From JBBIQS01 sp037442205 (lineage in GTDB: Bacteria; Myxococcota; Myxococcia; Myxococcales; UBA5297): 64,000 nt of DNA. A program made the position numbers and the translations under genes. Below are positions 37,191-46,039 of this stretch, one piece after another. How positions within the stretch are numbered: position 1 is the first letter of the stretch; each line of letters starts with the position of its first letter. Under the pieces are notes generated by a model. The model made no database searches. It had not been told where the DNA came from and saw nothing but the letters and a program-made list of their open reading frames with translations. The stretch spans positions 1 through 64,000 of the forward strand of contig JBBIQS010000043.1 in the NCBI GenBank assembly GCA_037442205.1, in the 5' to 3' direction.

Positions 37191-39440
37191 TCAGGGAGAC
37201 GTCGCAGGACTGGCGACGGCACCGCTGGCGATCGGCCCCGGGGTCTTGAGGTCGACGTTGAGCACGCCGTCGCTGAATTCGTGGCTCAGTGGAACAAGCC
37301 AAGTGGTGCCCCAGTCCGGGTTCTTCAGGAAAGAAGCCACCAGCTTCGCCCGCCAATGAGTGGCACTGGAGTGGACAATCCGGAAGCGGAGTCGCAGGCG
37401 CTCCTCGGCGAAATTCGCCACCCTTTCACTCTGGCCGGGCCCGAAATGGAAGCTGCTCACAGGCGCGGCGTCCGCTCCGCCGCTCGGCGGCAGGACCTCA
37501 ACGGTGATGTCCGAGGGCATCTGAATCTTCTCGCCCAGCCAGGTCAGAGAAACCCCGTCCGGACCGCGCACCAACCCGAAGAGATAGTAGTCGGGCCAGA
37601 CCGAGTCGCGCAGGAACAGGACCCGTGCCAACGACGGATTCGGCTCGATCTCGATGGCGGTCTCACCGACGCGAACCGCCTCCACGAAGGAGTCGGATTT
37701 GGAGCCGGATCCGACCCACCGGGTGCCGGGCTCGGCGGGCAGGAGATGTTCGCGGTAGAGCAACCAGTTCCAGCTGTTGAAGATGGGGCCGTTGAAGGAG
37801 GCGTCCTCGAGCTTCCAGCTCTCGCGGATGACGAGCGGTGCGGCGGGCGAGTGCGGCTGCCACCGCCCGTAGAGGCGGGCGAACCAGGCGTAGCTCTCGG
37901 CCGTGTTCGTCACGCTCCAAGGGCCCTGAGGATGGGAATGCAGGCCGTAGGCGCTCTTCTCGAAGATGGCGATGGGGCCGAGCGACAAGTCGCGCAGGAA
38001 GCGGATGTCCGCCACCTGAGAGACATTGAGCAGCGCGGTCCAGAGCGTGACTCCCGCCAGTATGCCCTGGCGCAGTCGTCGGGAGCCGTCGCGAAGGGCC
38101 AGCACCAGCCCAGGGAGCATCAAGAAGGTGAATGGCAGGCTGTAGCGAAGATCCTTGTTCCAGGTTGCGGTGAACAGGGCGTAGGCCATGAGCACCGCCG
38201 CCAGATCGACGCGCAGCAGAAAGCGCCATTGGCGGGCGCGCAGCGCTCGAACCCATCCGAAGAGCACGACCGCCAGGACCGGCAGCGTCAGGGCCTGGCA
38301 AATCCCGCGGACGTACCAGACCAGCGAGGCGAAGCTGCGCGGGTCGGGATCGCCCTCTGCAATGCCCATGGCGGCGACATTTCTGAGCTCGAAGCGGACG
38401 AAGTCCATGTGAAGCAGGTACCAGGGGCCGGCGACGAGCGCGAGGCCGGCGGCGTGCAGGAGCAGGTTCCCCAGGTACCGTTCGGTGCGGACGGGTCGCT
38501 TCCAGGCCTTGGCCGCGATTCTGACCACCGCCCCGAGAATCAGAGGGGCGATGTAGACCACCACGTGCTGCTTGGTGAGCGGGCCAAGGCCGCCCACCAC
38601 GCCCGCCCAAAACACGTAGCGGCGCCGCTGCAGATAGCCGCTGCGACTGAGCGCGTAGTAATAGGCGGCGATCATCACCAGCGTGGGCAGATCGAGCATG
38701 AACTGCTTGGCGAGCCCGGTGGCGAGGAAGCCGCCCATGACGGCGAAGGCCGCCGTCGAAGCCACCGCTCGCTCGGTTCGAAAGGCGCGCCGGACCCATC
38801 GATAGATCAGCGTGTAGCCCAGCGGCAGCCAGAACAGCGGGACGGAGAGCGCGATCCCTGTGTAGGAATTCCCGAGCACCGCCGCAAACGGCGCGGCGAC
38901 GAGGTAGGTCATCGGGGGATAGAAATCGTAATAGAGGAGGGACTCAGCGAGCTTGTTGCCGAGGGGGTCGGCGAAGAAGGCCAGGATTCGCAGGACGCTG
39001 CGGGCATGCCGGGCCTGGTCCCAGGGGGGCGGGGTGAAGTCGAGGAGGATGAATCCGGCGTTCAGGACCACCAGGAACAGCAGCGGCAGAACGACCACGA
39101 ACCAGCGCGCGGCAGTCTCTCGCTTCAGCAGTGCCACCCCGTAGAGCGCGGTCGCCGCCGCCATCAGGACCACCAGCGCCGGATTCCGGCTGGTGTAGAT
39201 CGCGATGGCGATCCAAGCCAGGCAGGCGAAGGGCATCAGGCCTCGCAGCCAGGCGGCCCAGCGCTTCTGTTCCAGGACGAGCGGCAGCGGAAGCGCCAGC
39301 AGGCAGAACCAGCCGAAGCGGCGGTCCAGCCAGAGTGCGTAGCCGAAGGTCAGGACCGCCAGCGCCGCCAGCCAGCAGCGGGCGAGGAGAGCTTCGGCGG
39401 GGGTGCCTGCTCTCGATGGTGACTGTTCAGCATCGTTCAT
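37191..39440 (-). CDS. Large GT-C membrane glycosyltransferase with periplasmic C-terminal domain
   Basis: 749 residues from ATG at 39438-39440; longer reading upstream enters the decayed region and was not used. About eleven or more membrane helices over residues 20-510, with a periplasmic loop having DFTPPPWDQARH, then a large soluble C-terminal domain (about 510-749, beta-rich: TRWVGSGSKSDSF, WPDYYLFGLVRG). The layout resembles ArnT/PMT-type GT-C enzymes. No function beyond sugar transfer from a lipid carrier is supported. It ends 29 bp from the epimerase gene. Confidence 0.72.
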   Translation of the reverse strand: MNDAEQSPSRAGTPAEALLARCWLAALAVLTFGYALWLDRRFGWFCLLALPLPLVLEQKRWAAWLRGLMPFACLAWIAIAIYTSRNPALVVLMAAATALYGVALLKRETAARWFVVVLPLLFLVVLNAGFILLDFTPPPWDQARHARSVLRILAFFADPLGNKLAESLLYYDFYPPMTYLVAAPFAAVLGNSYTGIALSVPLFWLPLGYTLIYRWVRRAFRTERAVASTAAFAVMGGFLATGLAKQFMLDLPTLVMIAAYYYALSRSGYLQRRRYVFWAGVVGGLGPLTKQHVVVYIAPLILGAVVRIAAKAWKRPVRTERYLGNLLLHAAGLALVAGPWYLLHMDFVRFELRNVAAMGIAEGDPDPRSFASLVWYVRGICQALTLPVLAVVLFGWVRALRARQWRFLLRVDLAAVLMAYALFTATWNKDLRYSLPFTFLMLPGLVLALRDGSRRLRQGILAGVTLWTALLNVSQVADIRFLRDLSLGPIAIFEKSAYGLHSHPQGPWSVTNTAESYAWFARLYGRWQPHSPAAPLVIRESWKLEDASFNGPIFNSWNWLLYREHLLPAEPGTRWVGSGSKSDSFVEAVRVGETAIEIEPNPSLARVLFLRDSVWPDYYLFGLVRGPDGVSLTWLGEKIQMPSDITVEVLPPSGGADAAPVSSFHFGPGQSERVANFAEERLRLRFRIVHSSATHWRAKLVASFLKNPDWGTTWLVPLSHEFSDGVLNVDLKTPGPIASGAVASPATSP

Positions 39441-39508
39441 GGGCGAGCAGTGCCATAGGCGGGGTGAGGACGCAAGCCGATGTTCGGAGCGGCCTGCGGC
39501 GGGGAGCC

Positions 39509-39740
39509 TCATCGATAGGACATGCCCTCGGCCATCTCGAGGAACTCGCCGATGTTGTCCTAGACGAGCTCCTCGCCTCGGCGCATCGCGGTGACGATGA
39601 TCCTTGAGAGGACTGCGCTCGGGCGTGCCCCGCCAGACGAGCGGCTCGCGAAGCAAGTAGTTCAGGACATGCTTGTAGGAGCGCTCGGTCCATTGCAGCT
39701 GGGCCACCAGCGAGGGGCGACGTCCTCGCGCGAGGGACGG
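39509..39740 (-). pseudogene. Decayed coding fragment with frameshifts and a stop
   Basis: On the minus strand the reading drifts between frames. One frame gives QLQWTERSYKHVLNYLL and EPLVWRG; a second, shifted, gives RIIVTAMRRGEEL, then an in-frame TAG, then DNIGEFLEMAEGMSYR and a stop. The two join near 39610. The amino-acid composition is that of a real protein but no single frame is open. The source family is not recognised. The 393-bp gap 39441-39833 holds this and the terminator below, and no intact gene. Confidence 0.4.
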
Positions 39741-39776
39741 TAATCAGCTCACGTAAGGCTCTGCCCAATAACGCCA

Positions 39777-39807
39777 AGCGCCGGCTCCCTCCACGGGAAC
39801 CGGCGCT
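39777..39807 (-). terminator. Terminator stem after the korC gene
   Basis: Stem of 13 pairs with one wobble (AGCGCCGG-CTCCC left, GGGAACCGGCGCT right) around a five-base loop. Read on the minus strand, TTGGCGTTATT follows. It lies 27 bases past the korC stop and is likely to end the operon. Confidence 0.6.
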
Positions 39808-39833
39808 TTCGGAATGCCGAATTGATCCGAACG

Positions 39834-40382
39834 CTACGCCTTGGCCACCTTCAGCCCGTGCTCGAAGCCCATCTGGAACGCCTTGAGGTTCATCTCGACG
39901 GTCGCCGGCGGAACCGAGTCCGCCACCGCCTTTTTCATCGCGTCGGCGCTCACCAGCTTGGTCACCGCGGTGAAGAAGCCCACCATCACGATGTTGAGCA
40001 CCATCTTCTTGCCCAGCTCCTCGGCGAAGCGGGTGGCCGGCACCCCGAACACCTTCACCGTGCCCGGCAGCTTCTCCGGCTTCACCAGGTCCTCCTCGAT
40101 CAGCAGCAGCCCGTCGTCGCGCAGCTCGGGCGCGAACTTGTTGAAGGCGTCCTGGCTCATCGCCACCATGATGTGCGGCCGGTGGACGTAGGGATAGAGA
40201 ATCGGGTTCTTGTCCACCACCACCTGCGCGCTGCACGCCGACCCGCGCGCCTCGGGGCCGAAGGCCTGCGTCAGGCAGCTGTGCTTTTCGTCGTACAGCG
40301 CCGCCGCCTTGCCGATGATGATTCCCCCCAGGATCACGCCCTGGCCGCCCAGTCCGCCAATCTTGATTTCCGTCGGTCCCAT
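39834..40382 (-). CDS. korC: 2-oxoacid:ferredoxin oxidoreductase gamma subunit
   Basis: 182 residues from ATG at 40380-40382. Gamma-domain pattern of the OFOR family: KIGGLGGQGVILGG near the N-terminus, SCLTQAFGPEARGSACSA, and VVMVGFF-like core. The last gene of a four-gene unit korD-A-B-C, 138 bp after korB, a larger gap than the rest. The enzyme oxidatively decarboxylates 2-oxoacids with CoA and reduces ferredoxin; by gene order it is most like 2-oxoglutarate:ferredoxin oxidoreductase. Confidence 0.88.
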   Translation of the reverse strand: MGPTEIKIGGLGGQGVILGGIIIGKAAALYDEKHSCLTQAFGPEARGSACSAQVVVDKNPILYPYVHRPHIMVAMSQDAFNKFAPELRDDGLLLIEEDLVKPEKLPGTVKVFGVPATRFAEELGKKMVLNIVMVGFFTAVTKLVSADAMKKAVADSVPPATVEMNLKAFQMGFEHGLKVAKA

Positions 40383-40520
40383 TCCTGCTCTCCTCAATGA
40401 TCTGCTCGACCGGTTTCCGGGGTGATTCGTTTCCTCTGCGAACCGGACTGCATCGCGCCGGCCCCTCCCTGCGGTCCCTGGCGGGTCCTCCGGTCAGGGT
40501 TCGTGGGGCGCCCGCGCGCG

Positions 40521-41408
40521 TTACGCCGCGCTCGCCTTCCTCGCCGGGCTGGCCATCGGGCCGACGTAGGGCACGTACTTTGCCCCCAGCGCCTCCTTCA
40601 TCCGCTTGTCGTACAGCTCGGAGAACGTCGGCCGCTCGAGGTCCACGAACTTGCCGACCGGGATCGCGTCGCGGAATCCAAGCCCGACGTTCTTGGTGTC
40701 CTCGCCGTGCTTGATGACGCTCTTCTCCTTGTAGAACTGCATCTCGTCCAGCCCCTCGCCCAGCTTGTTGCGGCGCAGGTAGAGCGTGGGACACGGGGCG
40801 ATGATCTCGATGAACCGGAACCCCTTCTTCGACAGCGCCTCGCCCATGGTCTTGGCCAGCTGGCGCACGTGGAAGGCGGTCCAGCGGGCCACGAAACTCG
40901 CCCCCGAGCTGGCCACCAGGTGCGGCAGGTTGAAGGTCGGCTCGAAGGCGCCGTAGGGCGTGGTCGAAGCCACCGCCGAGTCCGGGGTGGTCGGGGTCAC
41001 CTGCCCGCCGGTCATCCCGTAGGTGAAGTTGTTCACGCACACCACCAGCAGGTCCATGTTGCGCCGGGCGGCGTGGATCAGGTGGTTGCCGCCGATGGCC
41101 GACAGGTCGCCGTCGCCGGAGTAGACGATGACGCTGGTCTCGGGGTTGGCCAGCTTCAGCCCGGTGGCGAAGGGAATCGCCCGCCCGTGGGTGGAGTGGA
41201 AGCTGTCCAGGTTCAGGTAGCCGGCGACGCGGCCGGTGCAGCCGATGCCGCTGACGATCGCCACCTTGTCCAGGTCCTTGCCACACTCTGTGAGCGCGCG
41301 GGCAAAGCAGTTGACGGTGGTGCCGATGCCGCAGCCCGGGCACCAGATGCTCGGCATCCGCTCCAGTCGCAGGTAGGGATTGACCGGGTTGACGTGGTGC
41401 TCGCTCAT
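40521..41408 (-). CDS. korB: 2-oxoacid:ferredoxin oxidoreductase beta subunit
   Basis: 295 residues from ATG at 41406-41408. Thiamine pyrophosphate site: SGDGDLSAIGGNHLIHAAR with the GDG-x(21-26)-N pattern (NNFTYGMTGGQ), and the Cys of PSIWCPGCGIG, as in KorB. These support the ThDP and Fe-S binding role. It overlaps korA by 4 bp. Pyruvate-type enzymes also carry a similar beta chain, so substrate is inferred from gene order only. Confidence 0.9.
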   Translation of the reverse strand: MSEHHVNPVNPYLRLERMPSIWCPGCGIGTTVNCFARALTECGKDLDKVAIVSGIGCTGRVAGYLNLDSFHSTHGRAIPFATGLKLANPETSVIVYSGDGDLSAIGGNHLIHAARRNMDLLVVCVNNFTYGMTGGQVTPTTPDSAVASTTPYGAFEPTFNLPHLVASSGASFVARWTAFHVRQLAKTMGEALSKKGFRFIEIIAPCPTLYLRRNKLGEGLDEMQFYKEKSVIKHGEDTKNVGLGFRDAIPVGKFVDLERPTFSELYDKRMKEALGAKYVPYVGPMASPARKASAA

Positions 41409-42562
41409 TTCACGCTCTCCAGGATGGCGTCGCAGATGGTCTTCGGATCGTGGACGGTGCCGCCGGCGTGATCGACCAGCTTGGTCTTGCACTTGCCGTT
41501 GACGACGCGCTGCACCTCCAGCGCCATCTGGCCAAGGTTGATCTCCGGAACCACCAGCGCCTTGACCTTGTGGCTGATCTCGACGATGCGCTTCTCGGGG
41601 AACGGCCAGGCGGTGATCAGGCGGAAGCTGCCGACCTTGGCCCCCTTCTCCCGGGCCATCTCGATGCCGCGCTGGGCGACCCGGCTGGTGATGCCGTAGC
41701 TGATCACCACCACCTCGGCGCCGGAGACGTCCTTCTCCTCCCAGCGGCAGATCTTGTCGGCGTTCTTCTCGATCTTGTCGCTCAGCCTTCGGACCAGCGC
41801 GTCCTGGGCCTTGACGTTCATCGCCGGGTAGCCGCGCTCGTCGTGCGTCAGCCCGGTGACGTGGATGCGGTGGCCGTCGCCGACCTTGGTCATCTCGGGG
41901 ACCATGTTGGCCGCCGGCTGGAACAGCTTGAACTCGCCGGGCTTCTTGTCGGTGAAGCGGCGCGGGGTGATCTTGATCTTGTCGGCGGGCGGGATGACCA
42001 CCTTCTCGGTCATGTGGCCGACCACCTCGTCGAGCATTACCAGCACCGGCACCCGGTACTCCTCGGCCAGGTTGAAGGCCTCGATGGTCAGGTCGAAGCA
42101 CTCCTGTGGGCTGTTGGGGCACAGGGCGATCAGCCGGTAGTCGCCGTGGCTTCCCCAGCGGGCCTGCATCATCTCGCCCTGGGCCGGCAGGGTGGGCAGC
42201 CCGGTGGAGGGGCCGCCGCGCTGGACGTTGATGTAAACCACCGGGGTCTCGGTGATCGCCGCCAGGCCGATGTGCTCCATCATCAGCGAGAAGCCGGGGC
42301 CGCTGGTGACGGTGACCGCCTTGGCTCCGCCCCAGGCGGCGCCGAGCACGGCGATCGAGCTGGCCAACTCGTCTTCCATCTGGATGAAGCACCCGCCCAC
42401 CTTCGGAAAGCGGGCCGACAGCCGCTCGACCACCTCGGTGGACGGAGTGATCGGATAGCCGGCGGAGAAGCGGCAGCCGGCGGCGAGGGCGCCTTCGGAG
42501 CAGGCGTGGTCGCCGTCGAGGTAGTGGCTGCCGGTCAGAACACCCTTGGGGTCTGCGTGCAT
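41405..42562 (-). CDS. korA: 2-oxoacid:ferredoxin oxidoreductase alpha subunit
   Basis: 385 residues. Alpha-subunit marks: GYPITPSTEVVE near residue 35, a TSGPGFSLMMEHIGLA segment, the C-terminal transketolase-C-like half and VISYGITSRVAQRG. ATG at 42560-42562. It sits 15 bp after korD and overlaps korB by 4 bp, so these three are tightly coupled. The GYPITPSTE motif is in the N-terminal domain that binds ThDP with the beta subunit. Confidence 0.9.
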   Translation of the reverse strand: MHADPKGVLTGSHYLDGDHACSEGALAAGCRFSAGYPITPSTEVVERLSARFPKVGGCFIQMEDELASSIAVLGAAWGGAKAVTVTSGPGFSLMMEHIGLAAITETPVVYINVQRGGPSTGLPTLPAQGEMMQARWGSHGDYRLIALCPNSPQECFDLTIEAFNLAEEYRVPVLVMLDEVVGHMTEKVVIPPADKIKITPRRFTDKKPGEFKLFQPAANMVPEMTKVGDGHRIHVTGLTHDERGYPAMNVKAQDALVRRLSDKIEKNADKICRWEEKDVSGAEVVVISYGITSRVAQRGIEMAREKGAKVGSFRLITAWPFPEKRIVEISHKVKALVVPEINLGQMALEVQRVVNGKCKTKLVDHAGGTVHDPKTICDAILESVK

Positions 42563-42577
42563 GGGGTCGAAGCTCCT

Positions 42578-42844
42578 CTAGGCGGCGGCGGAGGCGCCGT
42601 GCATCTCGCGCCAGCCGTGGATGGCGAAGTCGGGGCACATCAGGCCGCACATGTCGCAGCCGTTGCAGACCTCGGGCTTGGCCAGGAACGGGACGTGGTA
42701 GCCCTTCTGGTTGTAGCCCTTCTCCAGATCCAAGGCCTCGAGCGGGCAGAACTCCACGCAGAAGCCGCATCCCTTGCAGGTCTCGCGCTTGACGTCGACA
42801 AAGCCCTGAAACTTCTTGGGCTTTTTCGCGGTGTCTTGGCTCAT
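42578..42844 (-). CDS. korD: Ferredoxin-type 2x4Fe-4S subunit of the oxidoreductase
   Basis: 88 residues from ATG at 42842-42844 with GAGGAG upstream. Two full Cys motifs: CKGCGFCVEFCP and CNGCDMCGLMCP, so two 4Fe-4S clusters. First in the korDABC order; accepts or passes electrons from the ThDP-bound substrate chain. A short basic N-terminus (KKPKKF) precedes the clusters. Confidence 0.93.
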   Translation of the reverse strand: MSQDTAKKPKKFQGFVDVKRETCKGCGFCVEFCPLEALDLEKGYNQKGYHVPFLAKPEVCNGCDMCGLMCPDFAIHGWREMHGASAAA

Positions 42845-43151
42845 GTGCTCCTCGGGGCAAGCACGGTCGGCAGGCCAGGCGCCGTCCGGGCGGGCGTTGG
42901 AACTACCACGCAGATCGGCGATCGTCCACAAACAAATGGCTAAAGTGGGGGAGGCGGCGAATCGTTTTAGAATCGTGCGCATCGCGGGTCGCGAGGGCTG
43001 CCCGGGCAGGAGATTTCGGCTCGCCGAAGCGAGAACTCCGGCGGCCGGCGTCGGCAGCAAACCGCCGGGACGGCGGCGCGGTCCGAACATGGTAAGAAGT
43101 GCGCAGCGGAAGCTGTTGGACGGCTGGGCGACCGACGAGTCCTGAGGACGC
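42845..43151. other. 307-bp gap between divergent korD and ccs genes
   Basis: Holds the promoters of two divergent transcripts. I see a direct repeat GAATCG at 42959-42964 and 42970-42975, but no promoter pair good enough to call and no gene with coding-type codon use. Confidence 0.5.
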
Positions 43152-44579
43152 ATGACGCGAGCAGGGGGCGACGAGCTGCTGCGCTGGCTGATGGCGACCT
43201 ACGCCGCGTCGCTGGCGAGCTATCTGGCGAGCCTGGCGAGCCGGAAGTCGCTGGTGGCGCGGGCGGCGACGGCGCTGGCCGGAGGTGGGTTGCTGCTGCA
43301 CACCGCCTGGCTGCTCCTGCGCTGGCGCCAGGCAGGGATGGTGGAGGTCGGCGCGCGAGAGGCGGTGGGCGAGGTGCTCTCGGCCGGCCAGTACGCCTGG
43401 CTGCTGCTGAGCCATCCGCCGTTCACCAATCTCTACGAGAGCCTGGTCTTCGGCGCCTGGTGCGTGATGCTCGGCTACCTGGCCGTCGAGGCGAGGTGGA
43501 AGGTTCGGCCGGTCGGAGTGCTGGCGACGGGGTTGGCGCTGATTGCGCTCGGCGAAGCCTATCTGTCGGCGGAGAAGGCCATCGAACCGCTGGTTCCGGC
43601 GCTGCAGAGCTGGTGGATGCTGCTGCACGTGGCGCTGCTGTTCGTGGCCTACGGGCTGTTCCTGTTGGCGGCGGCGGTGGCGGTGCTCTACCTGTTGCGG
43701 ACCGGGGTGCGGACCGCGTCGCTGGGGCTGGGATTCTCGGCTGCGGGGGCGGTGGTGCTGGGGCTGACCGGGGCTGCCACCGGCCTCTTCCATCGCTTCG
43801 CCTTCGAGCTCAATCCGGTGTTCACCGGGGCCGACGGCAAGACCCAGCTGCTCCAGCTGATCGCGCCCGACGGGCAGACGCTGATCCTTCCCAGGGTGGC
43901 GGTTCCTGGAATCGGGCCGCTGTTGGCGCTTGCCGCGCTGCTGTGCCTGGTGGCGGCGGTGTTCTACGCCCTCGAGCTGCGCCGAAGGAATGAGGCGTTG
44001 CGGTCGCCGGGCTACCGGGTATTGGCGTCGGCGGCGGTGGCGCTCGGGGCGACGCTGATCGTGCTGTTGATCCAGGTGATCCCCGGCAAGCCCGTGACGA
44101 TCGATCTCCCGGGCGGCTCCCTTCCCGCGGCAGCGGCCGGGCCGTTTCGGCTTTCGCTCGAAGGCAACTTCGGAATCGGACTCCTGGGGCTGCTGCTGCT
44201 GGCGCTGGGCGCCTTCGCGGGGTTGGTCAGGTTCCACGAATCGATCCTGGCCAGGCTCCCGCCGGCCGAGGAGCTGGACGAGATCTCCTACAAGGTCATC
44301 GCCGTCGGCTTCCCGATGCTCAGCTTCGGGATCGTGATGGGAGCGTTCTGGGCCTACGACGCCTGGGGGCGCTACTGGGGTTGGGATCCCAAGGAGACCT
44401 GGTCGCTGATCACCTGGTTCATCTACGCCCTCTACCTGCACACCCGGATGACGATGGAATGGAAGGGCCGGCGGGCCGCAACCATCGCGGTGCTCGGGTT
44501 CGCGCTGGTGATCTTCACGTACCTGGGCGTGAACCTCGGCCTGACCGGCGAGGGGCTCCATACCTACGGGGCGAGCTGA
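43152..44579 (+). CDS. Cytochrome c biogenesis membrane protein (CcsA/CcsB heme-handling type)
   Basis: 475 residues with about twelve membrane helices. The heme-handling WWD motif is WGWDPKETWSLITW near residue 415, with flanking YALYLHTRM; other conserved His are in helices near HTAWLL and LLHVALL. This marks system II (CcsA/ResC) c-type cytochrome maturation. Length exceeds single CcsA (about 320), with an extra periplasmic loop of about 80 residues (FTGADGKTQLL). ATG has GAGG six bases upstream. The partner CcsB/ResB is not in the window. Confidence 0.82.
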   Translation: MTRAGGDELLRWLMATYAASLASYLASLASRKSLVARAATALAGGGLLLHTAWLLLRWRQAGMVEVGAREAVGEVLSAGQYAWLLLSHPPFTNLYESLVFGAWCVMLGYLAVEARWKVRPVGVLATGLALIALGEAYLSAEKAIEPLVPALQSWWMLLHVALLFVAYGLFLLAAAVAVLYLLRTGVRTASLGLGFSAAGAVVLGLTGAATGLFHRFAFELNPVFTGADGKTQLLQLIAPDGQTLILPRVAVPGIGPLLALAALLCLVAAVFYALELRRRNEALRSPGYRVLASAAVALGATLIVLLIQVIPGKPVTIDLPGGSLPAAAAGPFRLSLEGNFGIGLLGLLLLALGAFAGLVRFHESILARLPPAEELDEISYKVIAVGFPMLSFGIVMGAFWAYDAWGRYWGWDPKETWSLITWFIYALYLHTRMTMEWKGRRAATIAVLGFALVIFTYLGVNLGLTGEGLHTYGAS

Positions 44580-44762
44580 ACTCGAGCGAGGCCCGGCGAC
44601 CTGCGCGGTACTCGCCTGCTCGTTCACCGGATAGGTGACCGCGCGGCCGCCAGGAGGGTCATCAGCGAGCGGCGAGGCCTCGTATCATTCTGAGCAACTT
44701 CGCCTTTTCGGCAGCGCTGGCCTGCCATAGAGTCTCGCCTCCCTGGACTCGCTCGCCGACCG

Positions 44763-46022
44763 ATGAAGACCTCCAACCTGGCCATCGTTTTCACCGACAT
44801 CAAAGGCTTCACCGCTCGGACCTCGCAGCAGACCTACGAGGAGAACCAGCGGATGCTGCGCGTCCACGACGCGCTGCTGACGCCGGTGTTCAAGGCCTTC
44901 GGCGGGCGGCCGATCAAGACCATCGGCGACTCGTTCCTGGTGGTCTTCGACTCGCCGACCCAGGCGGTCCTGTGCGGGGTCGCCATCCAGGATCGGCTGT
45001 GGGACTACAACCGCCGCGTGGCCGAGGCCGAGCAGATCCACGTGCGCGTGGCGGTGAACATGGGCGAGGTGCGCGTCGAGCGCGGCGACGTCTTCGGCGA
45101 GCCGGTGAACATCGCTGCCCGGGTCGAGGGGCTGGCCGACGCCGGCGAGGTGCTCTTCACCGAGGCCGTCTACCTCTCGATGAACAAGGCCGAGGTCCCC
45201 TCGCAGGAGCACGGGGTCCACGAGCTCAAGGGCATCCCGGAGAAGGTGCGCGTCTACCGCGTCCCGCCCGGCGGCTACCGGCTGGCCTCCGAGCCGCAGC
45301 TCGAGCGGCCTGCAGACAGCCCGCCGTTCGGAGGCATCGCGCTCTCCCGCCTCGCCGATCTCCCCGCGCCGGAGCCGGCGCAGCTGGCTGCCACCGGGGA
45401 GCTGATCGCGCACCTGGGAGCGGCAGCTTCCAGCCTGGCCTCGGTCGCCAAGAGCCAGGCCCGCTCGCTCTCACAGCGTGGCGCCGGCCTGCTCGCCGAT
45501 CTGCGCCGGCGCGTGGCCGCGCTGCCCAAGAGCGCACGCCTGGCCGGGCTCGGGCTGATCGCGGCGCTGGCGCTGGCCGGAGCCGGCTGGTGGCTCTTTG
45601 GCGGCGACCCCATCGAGCGGACCATCTCGCGCGGCGACTTCAACGCCGCCAAGGCCGAGATCAAGAAGCTGGAGGACGGCCCGCGCAAGAGCTACCTCGA
45701 AGGCCGCCTGCACGAGGAGAAGCGCGAGTTCGAGCGGGCGGCGAGCGACTATTACGACTCGGCGAAGGCCGGGGAGCGCAAAGGCTTCCGCCGGCTGATC
45801 CGCATGACCGAGAACAGCGCCTGCTCGGCGCGCACCGCCGCGGCGCTTACCCTCGGGCTGCTGGGGGACCGCTCGGCGGCGGGTGCGCTGCGCGATCTCT
45901 CCAAGTCCGAGTTCGCCGACGAGAACAAGGCCGACAGCAACGTCTTTGGACAGATCTTCGGCTGCAAGAGCCGCCAGGTGGCGGTCGGCGCGCTGGAGAA
46001 GCTCGAGAAGGATTCACAGTAG
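44763..46022 (+). CDS. Class III adenylate cyclase with C-terminal membrane anchor
   Basis: 419 residues. Residues 1-180 are a class III nucleotidyl cyclase: metal Asp12 (FTDIKGFT) and Asp56 (IGDS), adenine-selecting Lys52, and transition-state Asn116 and Arg120 (VNIAAR). All key residues are present, so cAMP production is likely. Unlike most, the catalytic part is at the N-terminus, followed by a linker, one membrane helix (about 258-280) and a C-terminal HEAT-like or helical domain (about 290-415). It is followed 17 bp later by the TPR lipoprotein gene. Confidence 0.88.
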   Translation: MKTSNLAIVFTDIKGFTARTSQQTYEENQRMLRVHDALLTPVFKAFGGRPIKTIGDSFLVVFDSPTQAVLCGVAIQDRLWDYNRRVAEAEQIHVRVAVNMGEVRVERGDVFGEPVNIAARVEGLADAGEVLFTEAVYLSMNKAEVPSQEHGVHELKGIPEKVRVYRVPPGGYRLASEPQLERPADSPPFGGIALSRLADLPAPEPAQLAATGELIAHLGAAASSLASVAKSQARSLSQRGAGLLADLRRRVAALPKSARLAGLGLIAALALAGAGWWLFGGDPIERTISRGDFNAAKAEIKKLEDGPRKSYLEGRLHEEKREFERAASDYYDSAKAGERKGFRRLIRMTENSACSARTAAALTLGLLGDRSAAGALRDLSKSEFADENKADSNVFGQIFGCKSRQVAVGALEKLEKDSQ

Positions 46023-46039
46023 ATGGGAGGAGCCCCGTG

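Noticed and set aside
42816..43145. Open frame in the korD-ccs gap
   Set aside because: Starts antisense to korD and has no coding-type composition.
44972..46022. Long open frame on the plus strand within the adenylate cyclase gene
   Set aside because: It is out of frame with the cyclase, Arg/Ala-rich and lacks any domain pattern; a GC-bias shadow.
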